From Maribacter polysaccharolyticus (GTDB lineage: Bacteria > Bacteroidota > Bacteroidia > Flavobacteriales > Flavobacteriaceae), in the NCBI RefSeq assembly GCF_028882255.1, contig NZ_JARBUY010000002.1, positions 136,342-200,341 of the forward strand: DNA of 64,000 nt, written 5' to 3'. Both the position numbers and the translations under genes were made by a program. Below the pieces are notes generated by a model that saw only the letters and a list, made by a program, of their open reading frames with translations, was not told where the DNA came from and made no database searches. Positions 36,000-46,075 of the stretch are shown here, piece by piece (within the stretch, counting starts at the first letter, position 1; each line of letters opens with the position of its first letter).

Positions 36000-36524
36000 T
36001 TAAGCTGTTCGCTCTGCATATACGATATAGTATCTTGGGGTAAAGCTGCGTAGGAGGGGTCTAATGCCTATTTTCTTAACGGGATTGCTCCATTTGGCAC
36101 GGTCAATGATCTTCCATCCGGCTTTTTCCAATAGCCAATCGAATTGCCAATCCTCAAATTCATGAAAATGCCTGTCCCAAGGGTCTGTTTTACTCTGGTA
36201 GGCAGGGGCGAACCACAATCGCAAGGGAATGCTGGCTACCAGTTTCTTTGCCTTTATTTCACGTAGCACATTAAAGGGTGCTATAAGATGTTCGAATATC
36301 TCAAAAGCCGTAACGACATCGGTAGGGGTATCGGTAATGTTGGTGAAATCCAGATCTAAATCCTCACCTTGGGTATTTGCTACCGTATATCCCGTTTCTT
36401 TCATGATTTTGGAAAAGGGGTTTTCTACGCCTAAATCCAAGATCGTTTCATCTGTAGTGATATGCTTCTGTAAAAAAGCCAGGGTATTCTCAAATCGCTT
36501 ATTTGGAAAAGTCTTTTCGTACAT
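36000..36524 (-). CDS. SAM-dependent methyltransferase, 174 aa
   Basis: A short class I methyltransferase. ETILDLGVENPFS holds the first glycine-containing strand, TDVVTAFEIFEHLIAPFNVL the post-motif strand, and RHFHEFEDWQFDWLLEKAGW the late part. The first motif is less Gly-rich than usual. With the downstream glycosyltransferase it forms a two-gene unit, so it may act on a glycan or lipid, but the substrate cannot be told. Confidence 0.8.
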   Translation of the reverse strand: MYEKTFPNKRFENTLAFLQKHITTDETILDLGVENPFSKIMKETGYTVANTQGEDLDLDFTNITDTPTDVVTAFEIFEHLIAPFNVLREIKAKKLVASIPLRLWFAPAYQSKTDPWDRHFHEFEDWQFDWLLEKAGWKIIDRAKWSNPVKKIGIRPLLRSFTPRYYIVYAERTA

Positions 36525-36585
36525 TTAAACTAGGTCGTATGGTATGGCCCCACAATCGGGGTCAATCTTTGTATATGGGGTACGA

Positions 36586-36625
36586 AGTTAAAAAAATATG
36601 CAGAGGCATTACCCGATACCTCTGC
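36586..36625 (-). terminator. Intrinsic terminator after the KASIII gene
   Basis: On the minus strand GCAGAGG and CCTCTGC pair around a 12-base loop and are followed by ATATTTTTTT. Confidence 0.7.
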
Positions 36626-36656
36626 AATTCTTTAATTGGGATTAATTCGAAGTCCG

Positions 36657-37715
36657 TTATACCTCGTATACCATGGCATTGATGTTCATACCGGCGCCAA
36701 CACTGGCAAATAGGACCAAATCGCCTTTTTCAATGTTATGGCCTTCTATGTTCCCTTTTCTTACCTTATCGTAAAGTGTAGGGATGGTGGCCACAGAGCT
36801 GTTTCCCAATCGCCCAATGGTCATCGGCATAATACCTTTAGGGGTTTTGAGCTTGTATAATCTGTAAAACCGTTTTAATATGGCCTCATCCATTTTTTCA
36901 TTGGCTTGATGGATGAATATTTTTTTGACTTCGGAAATGTCCCTTCCCGTTTTGTCCAAGCATTCCTTCATGGCTTGGGGTACGTGTGAGATGGCGAATT
37001 CATAAATTTTTCGGCCGTACATTTTTATGTAACGCCTATCCTCATCAAGGTCTTTGTTGTACGATTCGCCAAAAAACAGATAAAAGGCCTCATCATTGGC
37101 ATAAGTTGCGGTCTCATGGTTGAGGAATTGTCCTTTGCCTTCGGTTTCCTCGATAATGGCGGCACCTGCGCCATCGGCATATAGCATCGTGTCCCGGTCA
37201 TAATCATCAACGACCCTGGAAAGGGTATCCGCTCCGATGACCAAACATTTTTTTGCCATTCCGGCTTTGATGAACGCATTGGCTTGTATGACCCCTTCGA
37301 TCCATCCAGGACAGCCAAAAAGCACATCATAAGCGACACATTTTGGATTTTTGATGCCCAATCTGTGTTTTACACGTGTTGCAAGACTGGGAAGCGTATC
37401 GCCTTGGATTTTTCCAAGGGACACATCGCCGAAATTATGGGCAAATATGATATAGTCCAAGGTTTCTTTATCTATGCCTGCATTTTCAATGGCCTTTTCT
37501 GCGGCTAAGTACCCAAGGTCAGAGGTGTTCATCTCTTTTTTAGCGTAACGTCTTTGGCCAATACCCGTAATCGATTTGAATTTTTCTATAATGACTTCGT
37601 TCGGACCTTCGATGGAAGATCCATCGGTGTTCAAGAAAGTGTTCTTTTCGAAATCTGAGTTTTCAATGATGGTTGTTGGTCTAAAAGACCCTGTTCCGGT
37701 AATCGCTATGCTCAT
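36657..37715 (-). CDS. KASIII-type 3-oxoacyl-ACP synthase family enzyme
   Basis: A thiolase-fold condensing enzyme with the full triad: Cys135 in FGCPG, His269 in FIHQAN and Asn305 in GNSSV. It would start fatty acid or related chains by condensing an acyl-CoA with malonyl-ACP. At 352 residues it is longer than standard FabH (about 320), mainly in the first 60 residues and the segment around 195-230, so it may be a side-branch paralogue and not the main FabH. It stands alone and ends at its own terminator. Confidence 0.88.
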   Translation of the reverse strand: MSIAITGTGSFRPTTIIENSDFEKNTFLNTDGSSIEGPNEVIIEKFKSITGIGQRRYAKKEMNTSDLGYLAAEKAIENAGIDKETLDYIIFAHNFGDVSLGKIQGDTLPSLATRVKHRLGIKNPKCVAYDVLFGCPGWIEGVIQANAFIKAGMAKKCLVIGADTLSRVVDDYDRDTMLYADGAGAAIIEETEGKGQFLNHETATYANDEAFYLFFGESYNKDLDEDRRYIKMYGRKIYEFAISHVPQAMKECLDKTGRDISEVKKIFIHQANEKMDEAILKRFYRLYKLKTPKGIMPMTIGRLGNSSVATIPTLYDKVRKGNIEGHNIEKGDLVLFASVGAGMNINAMVYEV

Positions 37716-37874
37716 TGGTGCTGAAAATTTTATGCAAATTACCCAATCCCCGAATTTTTAGGGGTTTAAAAAAGGGTAACAATACGATGTTCAAGATAAT
37801 TCAATATATATAAATTAATAAACAATTGACTTAAAACTGGGTCAAAAGGCTCGAGTTTATGGGGGTTTGTAATG

Positions 37875-40730
37875 TTATTTATATTCCATATACGCTTCAA
37901 TGGGGGTGCAACTGCAAATAAGATTACGATCTCCATAGGCGTCATCGACCCTTCTTACCGTTGGCCAAAACTTGTTGTCCGATACGTAGGGCAAAGGAAA
38001 GACCGCTTCTTGTCTGCTGTATGGGAAATCCCAGTGCTCACTTGTCAACATCGACATGGTATGGGGTGCGTTTTTCAGCGGGTTGTCCGTCGGGTTGTCA
38101 ACGGCCCTGTCGATCTCTTTGCGTATCGAGATCAAGGCGTCGCAAAAACGATCCAATTCCGCTTTGCTTTCGCTTTCGGTGGGTTCGATCATCAAGGTTC
38201 CTGCAACCGGAAATGATACCGTGGGTGCATGAAAACCATAGTCCATCAAACGTTTGGCTATATCGGTGACTTCAATGCCGTTTTGTTTGAAAGGTCGGCA
38301 ATCTATGATCATCTCATGGGCTGCCCGGCCATTTTCCCCGGTATAGAGTACTTCGTAATTTCCACTTAACCGTTCTTTGATATAATTGGCATTCAAGATG
38401 GCCATTTTGGTGCTGTGGGTCAACCCTTGTTCCCCTAGCATTTTTATATACGCATAGGAGATCAGGCACACGAGGGAGCTGCCCCAAGGGGCTCCTGAAA
38501 TAGCGGTAATGGCATTGGTGCCCCCGGTCTTTACCAATGGATTCCCGGGCAAGAATGGTTTTAATTGCTCGGCAACGCAAATAGGACCTACTCCGGGGCC
38601 ACCACCGCCATGGGGAATGGCAAAGGTCTTATGTAGATTCAAATGGCAAACGTCGGCCCCGATCGTGGCAGGGTTGGTAAGCCCTACTTGGGCGTTCATA
38701 TTGGCCCCATCCATATATACTTGGCCGCCATGTTCGTGTATGATCTTGGTAATATGCTTTATTGAGGATTCGAATACGCCATGTGTAGACGGATAGGTGA
38801 CCATTAAAGCCGCAAGGTTATCGGAATGTAATTTGGCTTTTTCCTCCAAGTCAACAATATCGATATTTCCCCTTTCATCGGTTTTGGTTACAACGACCTT
38901 CATCCCTGCCATAACGGCTGAAGCGGGATTGGTACCATGGGCCGAAGCCGGGATAAGACAAATGTTGCGGTGTTCTTCGTTTCGCGATTTATGATAGGCA
39001 CGAATCAGCATCAATCCGGCATATTCCCCTTGTGCACCGGAATTGGGTTGTAAAGAGGTACCTGCAAAACCGGTAATCGTTGTTAGGTCTTTTTCGAGAC
39101 CCCGAAGTACTTCTTGATAGCCTTCGGCTTGATCTAAAGGTACAAAAGGATGTATGTTGCCCCATTCGGCCCAACTTAGCGGTAACATTTCAGTGGCCGC
39201 GTTCAATTTCATGGTACATGAGCCCAAGGAGATCATGGAGTGGTTCAACGATAGGTCTTTGCGTTCCAATTTTTTGATATAACGCATCAATTCGGTTTCT
39301 GAATGGTATGTATTGAAAACCTCATTTTCAAGAAATGGCGATTTACGGGACAGGGTGTACGGAATCACTTCATTCACCGGTTCCTTTATGGAACCGTTTT
39401 CGACTGTACTTTTCAACTCGGTAAAGCAGGAAAGAATCGTATCCAAATCGGAGACTTCGGTAGCTTCGTTTATTGAAATCGATACGGTTTGATCGTCGAT
39501 ATAATTAAAATTGATGCCCCTGTCCGCCGTAATATCCTTAAGGGTTTCCGCATGGGGGACATTGATTTTAAGGGTGTCGAAATATATGGTATTCAACTGT
39601 TCAAATCCTAAATTCGCAAACGCTTCACTTAACGTTCTTGTTAGGTTGTGTATTTTATCGGCAATGTATTTTAACCCTTGTGGTCCATGGTATACCGCAT
39701 ACATTCCTGCCATTACGGCCAAAAGTACTTGGGCCGTACAGATATTCGAAGTAGCCTTGTCCCTTTTTATGTGTTGTTCCCTGGTCTGTAGGGCCATACG
39801 CAATGCCGGTTGTCCGTCGGCATCTTTCGTGATCCCGATTATCCTACCGGGGATATTTCTTTTGTACTGCTCTTTGGTGGCAAAGAAAGCCGCATGTGGC
39901 CCTCCATATCCCAATGGAATGCCAAATCGTTGGGTGGTACCTACAACCACATCGACACCGAACTCCCCTGGAGGCGTTAATAAAACCAAACTTAGGATAT
40001 CGGCAGCGACCGCCACTTTAATTTCGTTTTCCTTGGCCTTGGCTACGAAAGTGGCATAATCCTTAACCTCCCCATATTTTCCCGGATATTGCAACAATGC
40101 CCCAAAAAAGTCATTTCCAAATTCGAATTCTTCATCATTACCGATGACCAATTCTATGCCGAGGGGTTTGGATCGGGTTTGTAAAAGGGATATGGTCTGG
40201 GGTAAGACTTCGTCGGATACGAAGAACTTTGCGATTCCATCTTTCTTTTGTGGTCTGGTTCGTACTTCGAATAACATCGACATGGCCTCTGCGGCAGCGG
40301 TACTTTCGTCCAGGAGGGAGGCATTGGCCAGTTCCATCCCGGTCAAATCAATGACCATGGTCTGGAAGTTCAAAAGGGCCTCCAAACGGCCTTGGGCAAT
40401 TTCGGCTTGGTAAGGGGTGTAAGCCGTATACCAACCCGGATTCTCCAAAATATTCCTTTGGATAACGGAAGGGGTGATCGATTCGTGATATCCCAACCCT
40501 ATATAAGACTTGTAAAGCTTGTTTTTTAAAGATAGTTCCTTGATGTGCGAAAGGAACTCATGTTCGCTCATCGCCTTTGGTAGTGCTAGGGGTTTTGCCA
40601 ACCGTATGTCAGAAGGAATGGTTTCTGTAATTATTTGGTCCAGACTCCCGGCCTTTACGGTTTGGAGCATTTGCTCAAGGTCTCCTTCATTGATTCCAAT
40701 GTGGCGTGAAGCAAACAAATCGGTTCTCAT
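37875..40730 (-). CDS. gcvP: Glycine dehydrogenase (decarboxylating), P-protein
   Basis: The pyridoxal-phosphate subunit of the glycine cleavage system. The PLP lysine is Lys701 in [17 protein letters not shown]. The 951 residues make the fused long form in which both halves of the P-protein are joined. The T and H proteins are not in the window, so the system is split in this genome. A TAATTTTG box lies 21 bases upstream of the ATG. Confidence 0.98.
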   Translation of the reverse strand: MRTDLFASRHIGINEGDLEQMLQTVKAGSLDQIITETIPSDIRLAKPLALPKAMSEHEFLSHIKELSLKNKLYKSYIGLGYHESITPSVIQRNILENPGWYTAYTPYQAEIAQGRLEALLNFQTMVIDLTGMELANASLLDESTAAAEAMSMLFEVRTRPQKKDGIAKFFVSDEVLPQTISLLQTRSKPLGIELVIGNDEEFEFGNDFFGALLQYPGKYGEVKDYATFVAKAKENEIKVAVAADILSLVLLTPPGEFGVDVVVGTTQRFGIPLGYGGPHAAFFATKEQYKRNIPGRIIGITKDADGQPALRMALQTREQHIKRDKATSNICTAQVLLAVMAGMYAVYHGPQGLKYIADKIHNLTRTLSEAFANLGFEQLNTIYFDTLKINVPHAETLKDITADRGINFNYIDDQTVSISINEATEVSDLDTILSCFTELKSTVENGSIKEPVNEVIPYTLSRKSPFLENEVFNTYHSETELMRYIKKLERKDLSLNHSMISLGSCTMKLNAATEMLPLSWAEWGNIHPFVPLDQAEGYQEVLRGLEKDLTTITGFAGTSLQPNSGAQGEYAGLMLIRAYHKSRNEEHRNICLIPASAHGTNPASAVMAGMKVVVTKTDERGNIDIVDLEEKAKLHSDNLAALMVTYPSTHGVFESSIKHITKIIHEHGGQVYMDGANMNAQVGLTNPATIGADVCHLNLHKTFAIPHGGGGPGVGPICVAEQLKPFLPGNPLVKTGGTNAITAISGAPWGSSLVCLISYAYIKMLGEQGLTHSTKMAILNANYIKERLSGNYEVLYTGENGRAAHEMIIDCRPFKQNGIEVTDIAKRLMDYGFHAPTVSFPVAGTLMIEPTESESKAELDRFCDALISIRKEIDRAVDNPTDNPLKNAPHTMSMLTSEHWDFPYSRQEAVFPLPYVSDNKFWPTVRRVDDAYGDRNLICSCTPIEAYMEYK

Positions 40731-40750
40731 AGGTACTGAATTTTGATGGG

Positions 40751-40758
40751 CAAAATTA
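40751..40758 (-). promoter_or_regulatory. -7 box of gcvP
   Basis: TAATTTTG on the minus strand. I see no glycine riboswitch in the short leader. Confidence 0.45.
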
Positions 40759-40844
40759 GGGATTTAATCCAAGGTATTTAAGCGGATTGCCCATGTAATG
40801 GACTAAAGTTTTTAACCAAATCAAAGGGTTATAAACAGTTTGGT

Positions 40845-40852
40845 TACTTTTG
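40845..40852 (+). promoter_or_regulatory. -7 box of the UbiA-like gene
   Basis: TACTTTTG ends only four bases before the ATG at 40857. If real, the transcript would start at or beyond that ATG, so the gene may be leaderless or start at the next ATG (40866). Confidence 0.45.
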
Positions 40853-40856
40853 CCCG

Positions 40857-41681
40857 ATGAACACCATGAAACGACTGTTCGATTTTTATTTGGATGCCAG
40901 TATACATGTGTCTTTGGCAGTGGTTTCCTTGTCAATGGTCACCGCCCTTTTTTTTGATATTCCCTTAAAGGGCCATTTGGGCTATTTTATTTTTTTTGGG
41001 ACGATCGTCAATTATAATTTCATCAAATATGGGGTGGAAGCCAAAAAGTACCTTTTAGTAGGGAGCCGTTACCATAAAAATATCCAATTCTTTAGTTTTG
41101 TTTGTTTTTTCCTTACCTGTTACCATGGTTGGTTCTTGGGCATGGCTTCATGGGGGGTCATTCTTATCTTAACTGGGTTGACCGGTCTTTACGCGCTTCC
41201 GGTTTTGCCGAATGCCCGGAATTTAAGGAGTCTCGGCGGACTAAAGGTTTTCATGGTGGCCATGGTATGGGCCGGGATAACCGTTGTTTTGCCTTTGGTG
41301 GAAATGCAAAAGGTACTGGTGTGGGATGTTTGGGTCGAAGTGGTACAACGGATATTGTTGGTGTTGGCTTTGTTGATCCCTTTTGAGATAAGGGATCTTG
41401 CCTATGATGCCCCTGATTTAAATACCATTCCCCAGCGTTTTGGGGTATTTCGGGCCAAGATTTTCGGGATTTTTATTGTAATCCTCTTTTTGGGGCTTAC
41501 GTATGCAAAGGATTTCGTGACGGATTTGGAATTGATTTCCAAGGGGATGCTTTCTCTGGTTTTGGGTGGACTGATATTGGCAACCAAGCGCAATCAGTCC
41601 AAATATTATTCCTCTTTTTGGGTCGAGGCCGTACCTATGTTATGGGGAGGGTTGATTTGGGCCATGGTGTACTGGTTCTAA
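40857..41681 (+). CDS. UbiA-like membrane protein with a degenerate first motif
   Basis: 274 residues with about eight hydrophobic segments. The second UbiA motif is recognisable as FEIRDLAYDAPDLNTIPQRFG, but the first Asp-rich motif (NDxxD type) is NYNFIKYG here and has no Asp. Prenyl transfer needs both, so activity is uncertain. The last bases overlap the stop of the convergent small zinc protein by four. Its start may be the second ATG. Confidence 0.7.
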   Translation: MNTMKRLFDFYLDASIHVSLAVVSLSMVTALFFDIPLKGHLGYFIFFGTIVNYNFIKYGVEAKKYLLVGSRYHKNIQFFSFVCFFLTCYHGWFLGMASWGVILILTGLTGLYALPVLPNARNLRSLGGLKVFMVAMVWAGITVVLPLVEMQKVLVWDVWVEVVQRILLVLALLIPFEIRDLAYDAPDLNTIPQRFGVFRAKIFGIFIVILFLGLTYAKDFVTDLELISKGMLSLVLGGLILATKRNQSKYYSSFWVEAVPMLWGGLIWAMVYWF

Positions 41682-41905
41682 ATTTTTTCCTGAAGTTCCT
41701 TTTTCATTTTTACCTTTTCTTTTTCCGGAATGGCACGTAAAGGTGCTTTGTCGCAAAGTGAGGTCAGTTGGGAGTTCTGTTTTGAGAATTTGGAACAGGT
41801 CTTACATACCATTAAATGCAGTATCAATTTGATCTTTTCGAAAAAAGTCGCCTCTTTGTATTGTTCCTTATTGCAGATTATTGCTGCTTCTTCACACGAA
41901 ATCAT
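41678..41905 (-). CDS. Small putative zinc anti-sigma factor, 75 aa
   Basis: A short soluble protein with CEEA at the N-terminus and HLMVCKTC near residue 30-37. The HxxxCxxC pattern is that of ZAS-type anti-sigma factors, here reduced to the sigma-binding domain with no membrane segment. Its ATG lies one base after the stop of the ECF sigma gene, the usual arrangement for a sigma and its own regulator. Role inferred from the pattern and the pairing. Confidence 0.75.
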   Translation of the reverse strand: MISCEEAAIICNKEQYKEATFFEKIKLILHLMVCKTCSKFSKQNSQLTSLCDKAPLRAIPEKEKVKMKKELQEKI

Positions 41906-41906
41906 A

Positions 41907-42461
41907 TTAAAACCAATTTTTATTAAGACAGTCCATTAAAGCGGTTCTGGCCCTGTGGATCATTACCCAAAGATTAGACGGGTTTATTCCCAGTTCTTTA
42001 CAGATGTCCTCGGTATCCATTCCCTGAATGGTCTTCATTGAAAAGACCATAGCCTGTTTTTTCGGTAATTTTGAAATGCATTCTTGAATGGTCAATCCCA
42101 GTTCCTCGTTTTCGATATCATCGTTCTCAAGGATGCTCAAGGGATCGGCAACCTGTTCTTCTAGCCAATCCCCATCAGCGTCGATTTGGCTGCTGTAGCC
42201 CATACGTACCTCGGCTTTGCCTTTATTGGAGTTGATCTTGCGATAATAATCGATCACTTTTCTTTTTAGGATGGCGATAAGCCATGTGCGTTCGGCAGCG
42301 GTACCCTTGTAATTGGATGCTGATTTTAATCCTGCGAAAAAGGTTTCCTGCACCAAATCCTTGGCGATTTCCGCGTCATTGATCCTGGCTACGGCATAAT
42401 TGAAAAGATAATCCGCATAGTTGTCTACCCAGGTGTCAGGATGTAATTGATGTTGTTCCAT
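41907..42461 (-). CDS. ECF-type RNA polymerase sigma factor
   Basis: 184 residues. Region 2 is DLVQETFFAGLKSASNYKG with TWLIAILKRKVIDYYRK, region 4 is LPKKQAMVFSMKTIQGMDTEDICKELG followed by NLWVMIHRARTAL. No region 1 or 3 is present, so it belongs to the extracytoplasmic group. Its partner anti-sigma follows at one base. A TATTTTTG box at 42479-42486 lies just upstream. The signal it answers is unknown. Confidence 0.93.
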   Translation of the reverse strand: MEQHQLHPDTWVDNYADYLFNYAVARINDAEIAKDLVQETFFAGLKSASNYKGTAAERTWLIAILKRKVIDYYRKINSNKGKAEVRMGYSSQIDADGDWLEEQVADPLSILENDDIENEELGLTIQECISKLPKKQAMVFSMKTIQGMDTEDICKELGINPSNLWVMIHRARTALMDCLNKNWF

Positions 42462-42478
42462 GAATTTATTACTGGTTC

Positions 42479-42486
42479 CAAAAATA
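42479..42486 (-). promoter_or_regulatory. -7 box of the sigma factor gene
   Basis: TATTTTTG on the minus strand, 17 bases upstream of the ATG. Confidence 0.4.
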
Positions 42487-42534
42487 GATTAAATTTAAAG
42501 ATTATACGTATTTTTAAATAAAAGTGGTTTTATT

Positions 42535-42891
42535 ATGAGGTTTATGTTATTGATTGGAATACTGCTGGTTATGAATTCGGGTTGTTCAGGGATCAAGGAA
42601 AAGGATATCACCGAAATTCCACAGACGGCAATGGATGGTATTGTTTTGGTGGATGTCAGGACGCCGAAGGAATTCGAAGAAGGTCATTTGGAAAATGCCT
42701 TGAATATTGATTGGATGGGCGATGGTTTTATGTCCGAATTTGAAAAAATAGACAAGGATAAAACCATTTACCTGTATTGTCGTAGCGGAAGACGTAGTGC
42801 CAGTGCCACCAAATTCCTGGATTCCTTGGGGTATTTGAACGTGTATAACCTAAAGGGAGGTTATCTGGCCTACAAGGCTGCAAATGAATAA
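42535..42891 (+). CDS. Rhodanese-domain protein, probably secreted or lipid-anchored
   Basis: 118 residues: a hydrophobic start with Cys17 in NSGC that may be a lipobox, then one rhodanese domain with VDVRTPKEFEEGHLENALNID and the active Cys82 in YCRSGRRS. Such domains move sulfane sulfur. The export signal suggests a periplasmic role. It is divergent from the sigma factor gene with 73 bases between. Confidence 0.88.
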   Translation: MRFMLLIGILLVMNSGCSGIKEKDITEIPQTAMDGIVLVDVRTPKEFEEGHLENALNIDWMGDGFMSEFEKIDKDKTIYLYCRSGRRSASATKFLDSLGYLNVYNLKGGYLAYKAANE

Positions 42892-43021
42892 GTGGGGATG
42901 ATAATTCGCTAGCCCTTTTTTTTGCGTATCAGGTTTGATAAGGAACTTTTGTCCGGGTTTTCTGTTTCGTTCCCATGGGCATGTGGCTATTTGGGAAGGT
43001 GATGGTACTTGGTGCGGTTAT

Positions 43022-43053
43022 ATCGGTTCCCTGGGCAGTGCCAAGGAACCGAT
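43022..43053. repeat. Inverted repeat with 9-bp arms
   Basis: ATCGGTTCC and GGAACCGAT around 14 bases, in the 240-base gap between the rhodanese gene and the M3 peptidase gene. It could end transcription from either side, but no T-run follows. Confidence 0.35.
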
Positions 43054-43131
43054 GTTCCGATAAGGTATATTCCCTTGCGTGGGAATTGAACCCTAAACCA
43101 GACTGTCTTTTTCGTTGGTGTACGGTCAGGT

Positions 43132-45150
43132 TTATAACAATCCCGCTCTTTTCAATAAAGCTTCTACCTTGGGTTCCGCGCCCCTAAAGCGTTTATACAG
43201 GACCATAGGTTTTTCGGTTCCGCCTTTTGAAAGTATGTTGTCCTTGAATTTGGATGCGATCTCTTTATTGAAAATCCCTTTTTCCTTAAAATAGGCAAAG
43301 GCGTCCGCATCTAAGACTTCTGCCCATTTATAGCTGTAATAACCAGAGGAGTAGCCCCCTTGGAAAATATGTGAAAATGCCGTACTCATACAGGTTTCCG
43401 GGGTGTCAGGATAGAGTTGTGTTCCTTTGAAAGCTTCGGTTTCATGGCTTTTTACGTCTTTGATGCCCGAAGGGTCAGCGCCGTGCCATGACATGTCCAA
43501 AAGTCCAAAACTCAACTGGCGTAATGTGGCCATGCCTTCATGAAAGGTGGAGGACTCCTTTATTTTAGTGATCAGTTCCATAGGGATGGTTTCACCCGTA
43601 TCGTAATGTTTGGCAAAAAGTTCCAAGGCCTCTTTTTCGTAACACCAATTCTCCATTACCTGACTGGGCAGTTCAACAAAGTCCCAATAGACCGATGTGC
43701 CCGATAAGCTGGGGTAGGTGGTGTTGGCCAGCATGCCATGTAGGCCATGACCGAATTCATGGAACAATGTGGTCACTTCATTGAAGGTCAATAAAGAGGG
43801 TTTGCTCGGGGTGGAACGGGTAAAATTGCAAACATTGGAGATGTGTGGGCGAACGTTTTCCCCATTCTTCACATATTGTGGTTTGTAAGAGGTCATCCAA
43901 GCACCCCCGCGTTTTCCTGACCTAGGGTGAAAATCGGCATAGAACAACGAGATGAAGTTTCCTTTTTCGTCGGTTACCCTGAAGGTTTTCACCTCTTCGT
44001 TGTAGGTGTCGATGTCAAAGACTTCGTTAAATCGGAGGCCGAACAATTCCCCGGCAACCTTAAAAACCCCGTCGATGACGTTTTCCAATTTAAAATAAGG
44101 CTTTAACTTTTCGTCATCCAGATCAAAAAGTTTCTGCTTTAATTTTTCGGCATAATAAGAACCGTCCCATTTTTGTAGCCGATCTATGCCGTCGAGGTCT
44201 TTGGCAAAATCTTCCAATTCCTTAAACTCCCGTTCTGCCGCGGGTTTTGCTTTTTCCAAAAGTTCGTTCAAAAACTCATGGACCTTTTCCGGGGTTTCGG
44301 CCATGCGCTCTTCCAGTACAAAATGCGCATGTGTTTCATAACCCAGTAGTACGGCCCTTTCATGGCGAAGATTGGCGATCTTAAGTACGTTTTCCTGATT
44401 GTCGAGTTCATTTTGATAAAACCCCTTGCTGCCGAAGGCCATGGAAAGCTTTTTTCGCAATTCCCTGTTTTTTGCATATTTCATAAAGGGGATATAGCTG
44501 GGGTAGTCCAAAGTGACCAACCAACCTTCCTTGTTCTTTGATTTGGCCATTTGGGCCGCTGCCTCTTTTTCGCCCTCTGGGAGTCCATCCAGGTCTTTTT
44601 CGTCGGTAAGGTGCATCTCGAATGCGTTGGTTTCGGCCAAAACATTTTCGCCGAACTTTAATTTCAGTTTCGAAAGTTCGGTGTCGATCTCGCGCAAGCG
44701 TTTCTTTTTGTCATCGGGCAAATTGGCACCATTTCGGCTAAAACTCTTATATTTTTTGTCGAGCAGGGTGTCTTGCTCCACGGTGAGGGCAAGAGCGTCT
44801 TTTTGTTCGTAAACGGCCTTGATCCTCTTGAAAAGCGCCTGGTTCAAAGTAATGTCATTACTGAATTCGGACAGCAAAGGGGATACTTCTTGGGCGATTT
44901 TCTGTATTTCCTCGTTCGTTTCCGCGGAATTCAAATTAAAGAATACACTGGAGATCCGATCCAACTGTTGTCCCGAAAATTCCAAGGCTTCGATGGTGTT
45001 TTCAAAGGTCGGGGCGTCACTGTTTTCGGTAATCGCATCGATTTCTGCACGCGCATCTTCGATGGCCTGTAAGAATGCCGGTTTAAAATGTTCGTTTTTT
45101 ATTTTTGAAAAGGGTGCCCTATCAAAAGACTGAAGAAGTGGGTTGCTCAT
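43132..45150 (-). CDS. M3-family metallopeptidase (oligopeptidase A / Dcp type)
   Basis: A cytoplasmic zinc peptidase for short peptides, 672 residues. The zinc motif is HEFGH at 464-468 inside FHEFGHGLHGML, with the third ligand expected about 25 residues later in YWDFVELPSQ. No signal peptide, so it acts in the cytosol. It is the last gene of the leftward run purK-purE-membrane protein-peptidase, six bases after the small membrane protein. Confidence 0.95.
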   Translation of the reverse strand: MSNPLLQSFDRAPFSKIKNEHFKPAFLQAIEDARAEIDAITENSDAPTFENTIEALEFSGQQLDRISSVFFNLNSAETNEEIQKIAQEVSPLLSEFSNDITLNQALFKRIKAVYEQKDALALTVEQDTLLDKKYKSFSRNGANLPDDKKKRLREIDTELSKLKLKFGENVLAETNAFEMHLTDEKDLDGLPEGEKEAAAQMAKSKNKEGWLVTLDYPSYIPFMKYAKNRELRKKLSMAFGSKGFYQNELDNQENVLKIANLRHERAVLLGYETHAHFVLEERMAETPEKVHEFLNELLEKAKPAAEREFKELEDFAKDLDGIDRLQKWDGSYYAEKLKQKLFDLDDEKLKPYFKLENVIDGVFKVAGELFGLRFNEVFDIDTYNEEVKTFRVTDEKGNFISLFYADFHPRSGKRGGAWMTSYKPQYVKNGENVRPHISNVCNFTRSTPSKPSLLTFNEVTTLFHEFGHGLHGMLANTTYPSLSGTSVYWDFVELPSQVMENWCYEKEALELFAKHYDTGETIPMELITKIKESSTFHEGMATLRQLSFGLLDMSWHGADPSGIKDVKSHETEAFKGTQLYPDTPETCMSTAFSHIFQGGYSSGYYSYKWAEVLDADAFAYFKEKGIFNKEIASKFKDNILSKGGTEKPMVLYKRFRGAEPKVEALLKRAGLL

Positions 45151-45155
45151 AGAAA

Positions 45156-45482
45156 TTAATGTATTGACGTGTTGTTAGATTTTTGGTGTTTAAAATAAGT
45201 GCTGATTAGGTCGATAACAAGAAATGGTAAAGTGATTGATAAAGCGAATACGGCTCCCGTGATAAAGCTGAAATTACGGGCAGTATCCGAAATTTTGTTT
45301 TCCAGGAAAAACTCCCATCTTATAAAAACGGAAATCTGGATCACGAGGTAGATCGCAAGGAAACCGAATGCACCCCTATAAAGGCTTTTTAAGTGGGGCC
45401 TTTTAAAGCCTTTCTTGTAAACGGCTAGCAATACGATTGAAAAAAGAGCAAAAAGACTGCATATGATGGTCGGAATGTTCAT
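45156..45482 (-). CDS. Small membrane protein of unknown function, 108 aa
   Basis: Three hydrophobic segments (about 4-20, 37-55, 75-97) joined by basic loops, with no motif I recognise. It lies between purE (51 bases) and the M3 peptidase gene (six bases) and is probably cotranscribed. Confidence 0.6.
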   Translation of the reverse strand: MNIPTIICSLFALFSIVLLAVYKKGFKRPHLKSLYRGAFGFLAIYLVIQISVFIRWEFFLENKISDTARNFSFITGAVFALSITLPFLVIDLISTYFKHQKSNNTSIH

Positions 45483-45533
45483 GCTTGAAGCAGGTTTTGT
45501 TCGATTTTATCGTTGAATATCCGCGTTGCTTTT

Positions 45534-46025
45534 CTATTTGATGTTCCTTACTTCTTTCGCCCCTTCGATCACTTTTTGTTTTAAACCTTCTTTATACAGG
45601 ATGATCTTGTCGAGCACGCATTTATCGGAACTACCGATGATCTGTGCGGCCAGTATACCGGCGTTTTTAGCTCCGTTCAACGCGACCGTTGCCACGGGGA
45701 CACCTCCGGGCATTTGAAGAATGGATAAAACGGAATCCCATCCATCTATCGAATTGCTGCTTTTGACAGGGACTCCGATAACGGGGAGTGGGGACATCGA
45801 GGCCACCATTCCCGGTAGGTGGGCTGCCCCTCCGGCACCTGCGATGATGACCGAAATACCGTTCTTATGGGCATTTTTACTGAAATCGAAAAGTTTTTCG
45901 GGCGTGCGGTGGGCCGATACGATGTCGACCTCGACCTCAATATCGAATCCTTTTAAAATGGCAATGGCATCTTGCATTACCGGCAGGTCGCTTGTGCTTC
46001 CCATGACTATGGCTACTTTGCTCAT
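45534..46025 (-). CDS. purE: N5-carboxyaminoimidazole ribonucleotide mutase PurE
   Basis: Converts N5-CAIR to CAIR in purine synthesis. GSTSDLPVM at the N-terminus, SAHRTPEKL near 39-47 and GAGGAAHLPGM near 64-74 are the active-site loops. 163 residues is normal for class I PurE. It follows purK after 50 bases. Confidence 0.97.
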   Translation of the reverse strand: MSKVAIVMGSTSDLPVMQDAIAILKGFDIEVEVDIVSAHRTPEKLFDFSKNAHKNGISVIIAGAGGAAHLPGMVASMSPLPVIGVPVKSSNSIDGWDSVLSILQMPGGVPVATVALNGAKNAGILAAQIIGSSDKCVLDKIILYKEGLKQKVIEGAKEVRNIK

Positions 46026-46075
46026 GATGTTCTGTTTAGAATCAAAATCCTTCAGGATAGGGGTTTTGATTTTGT

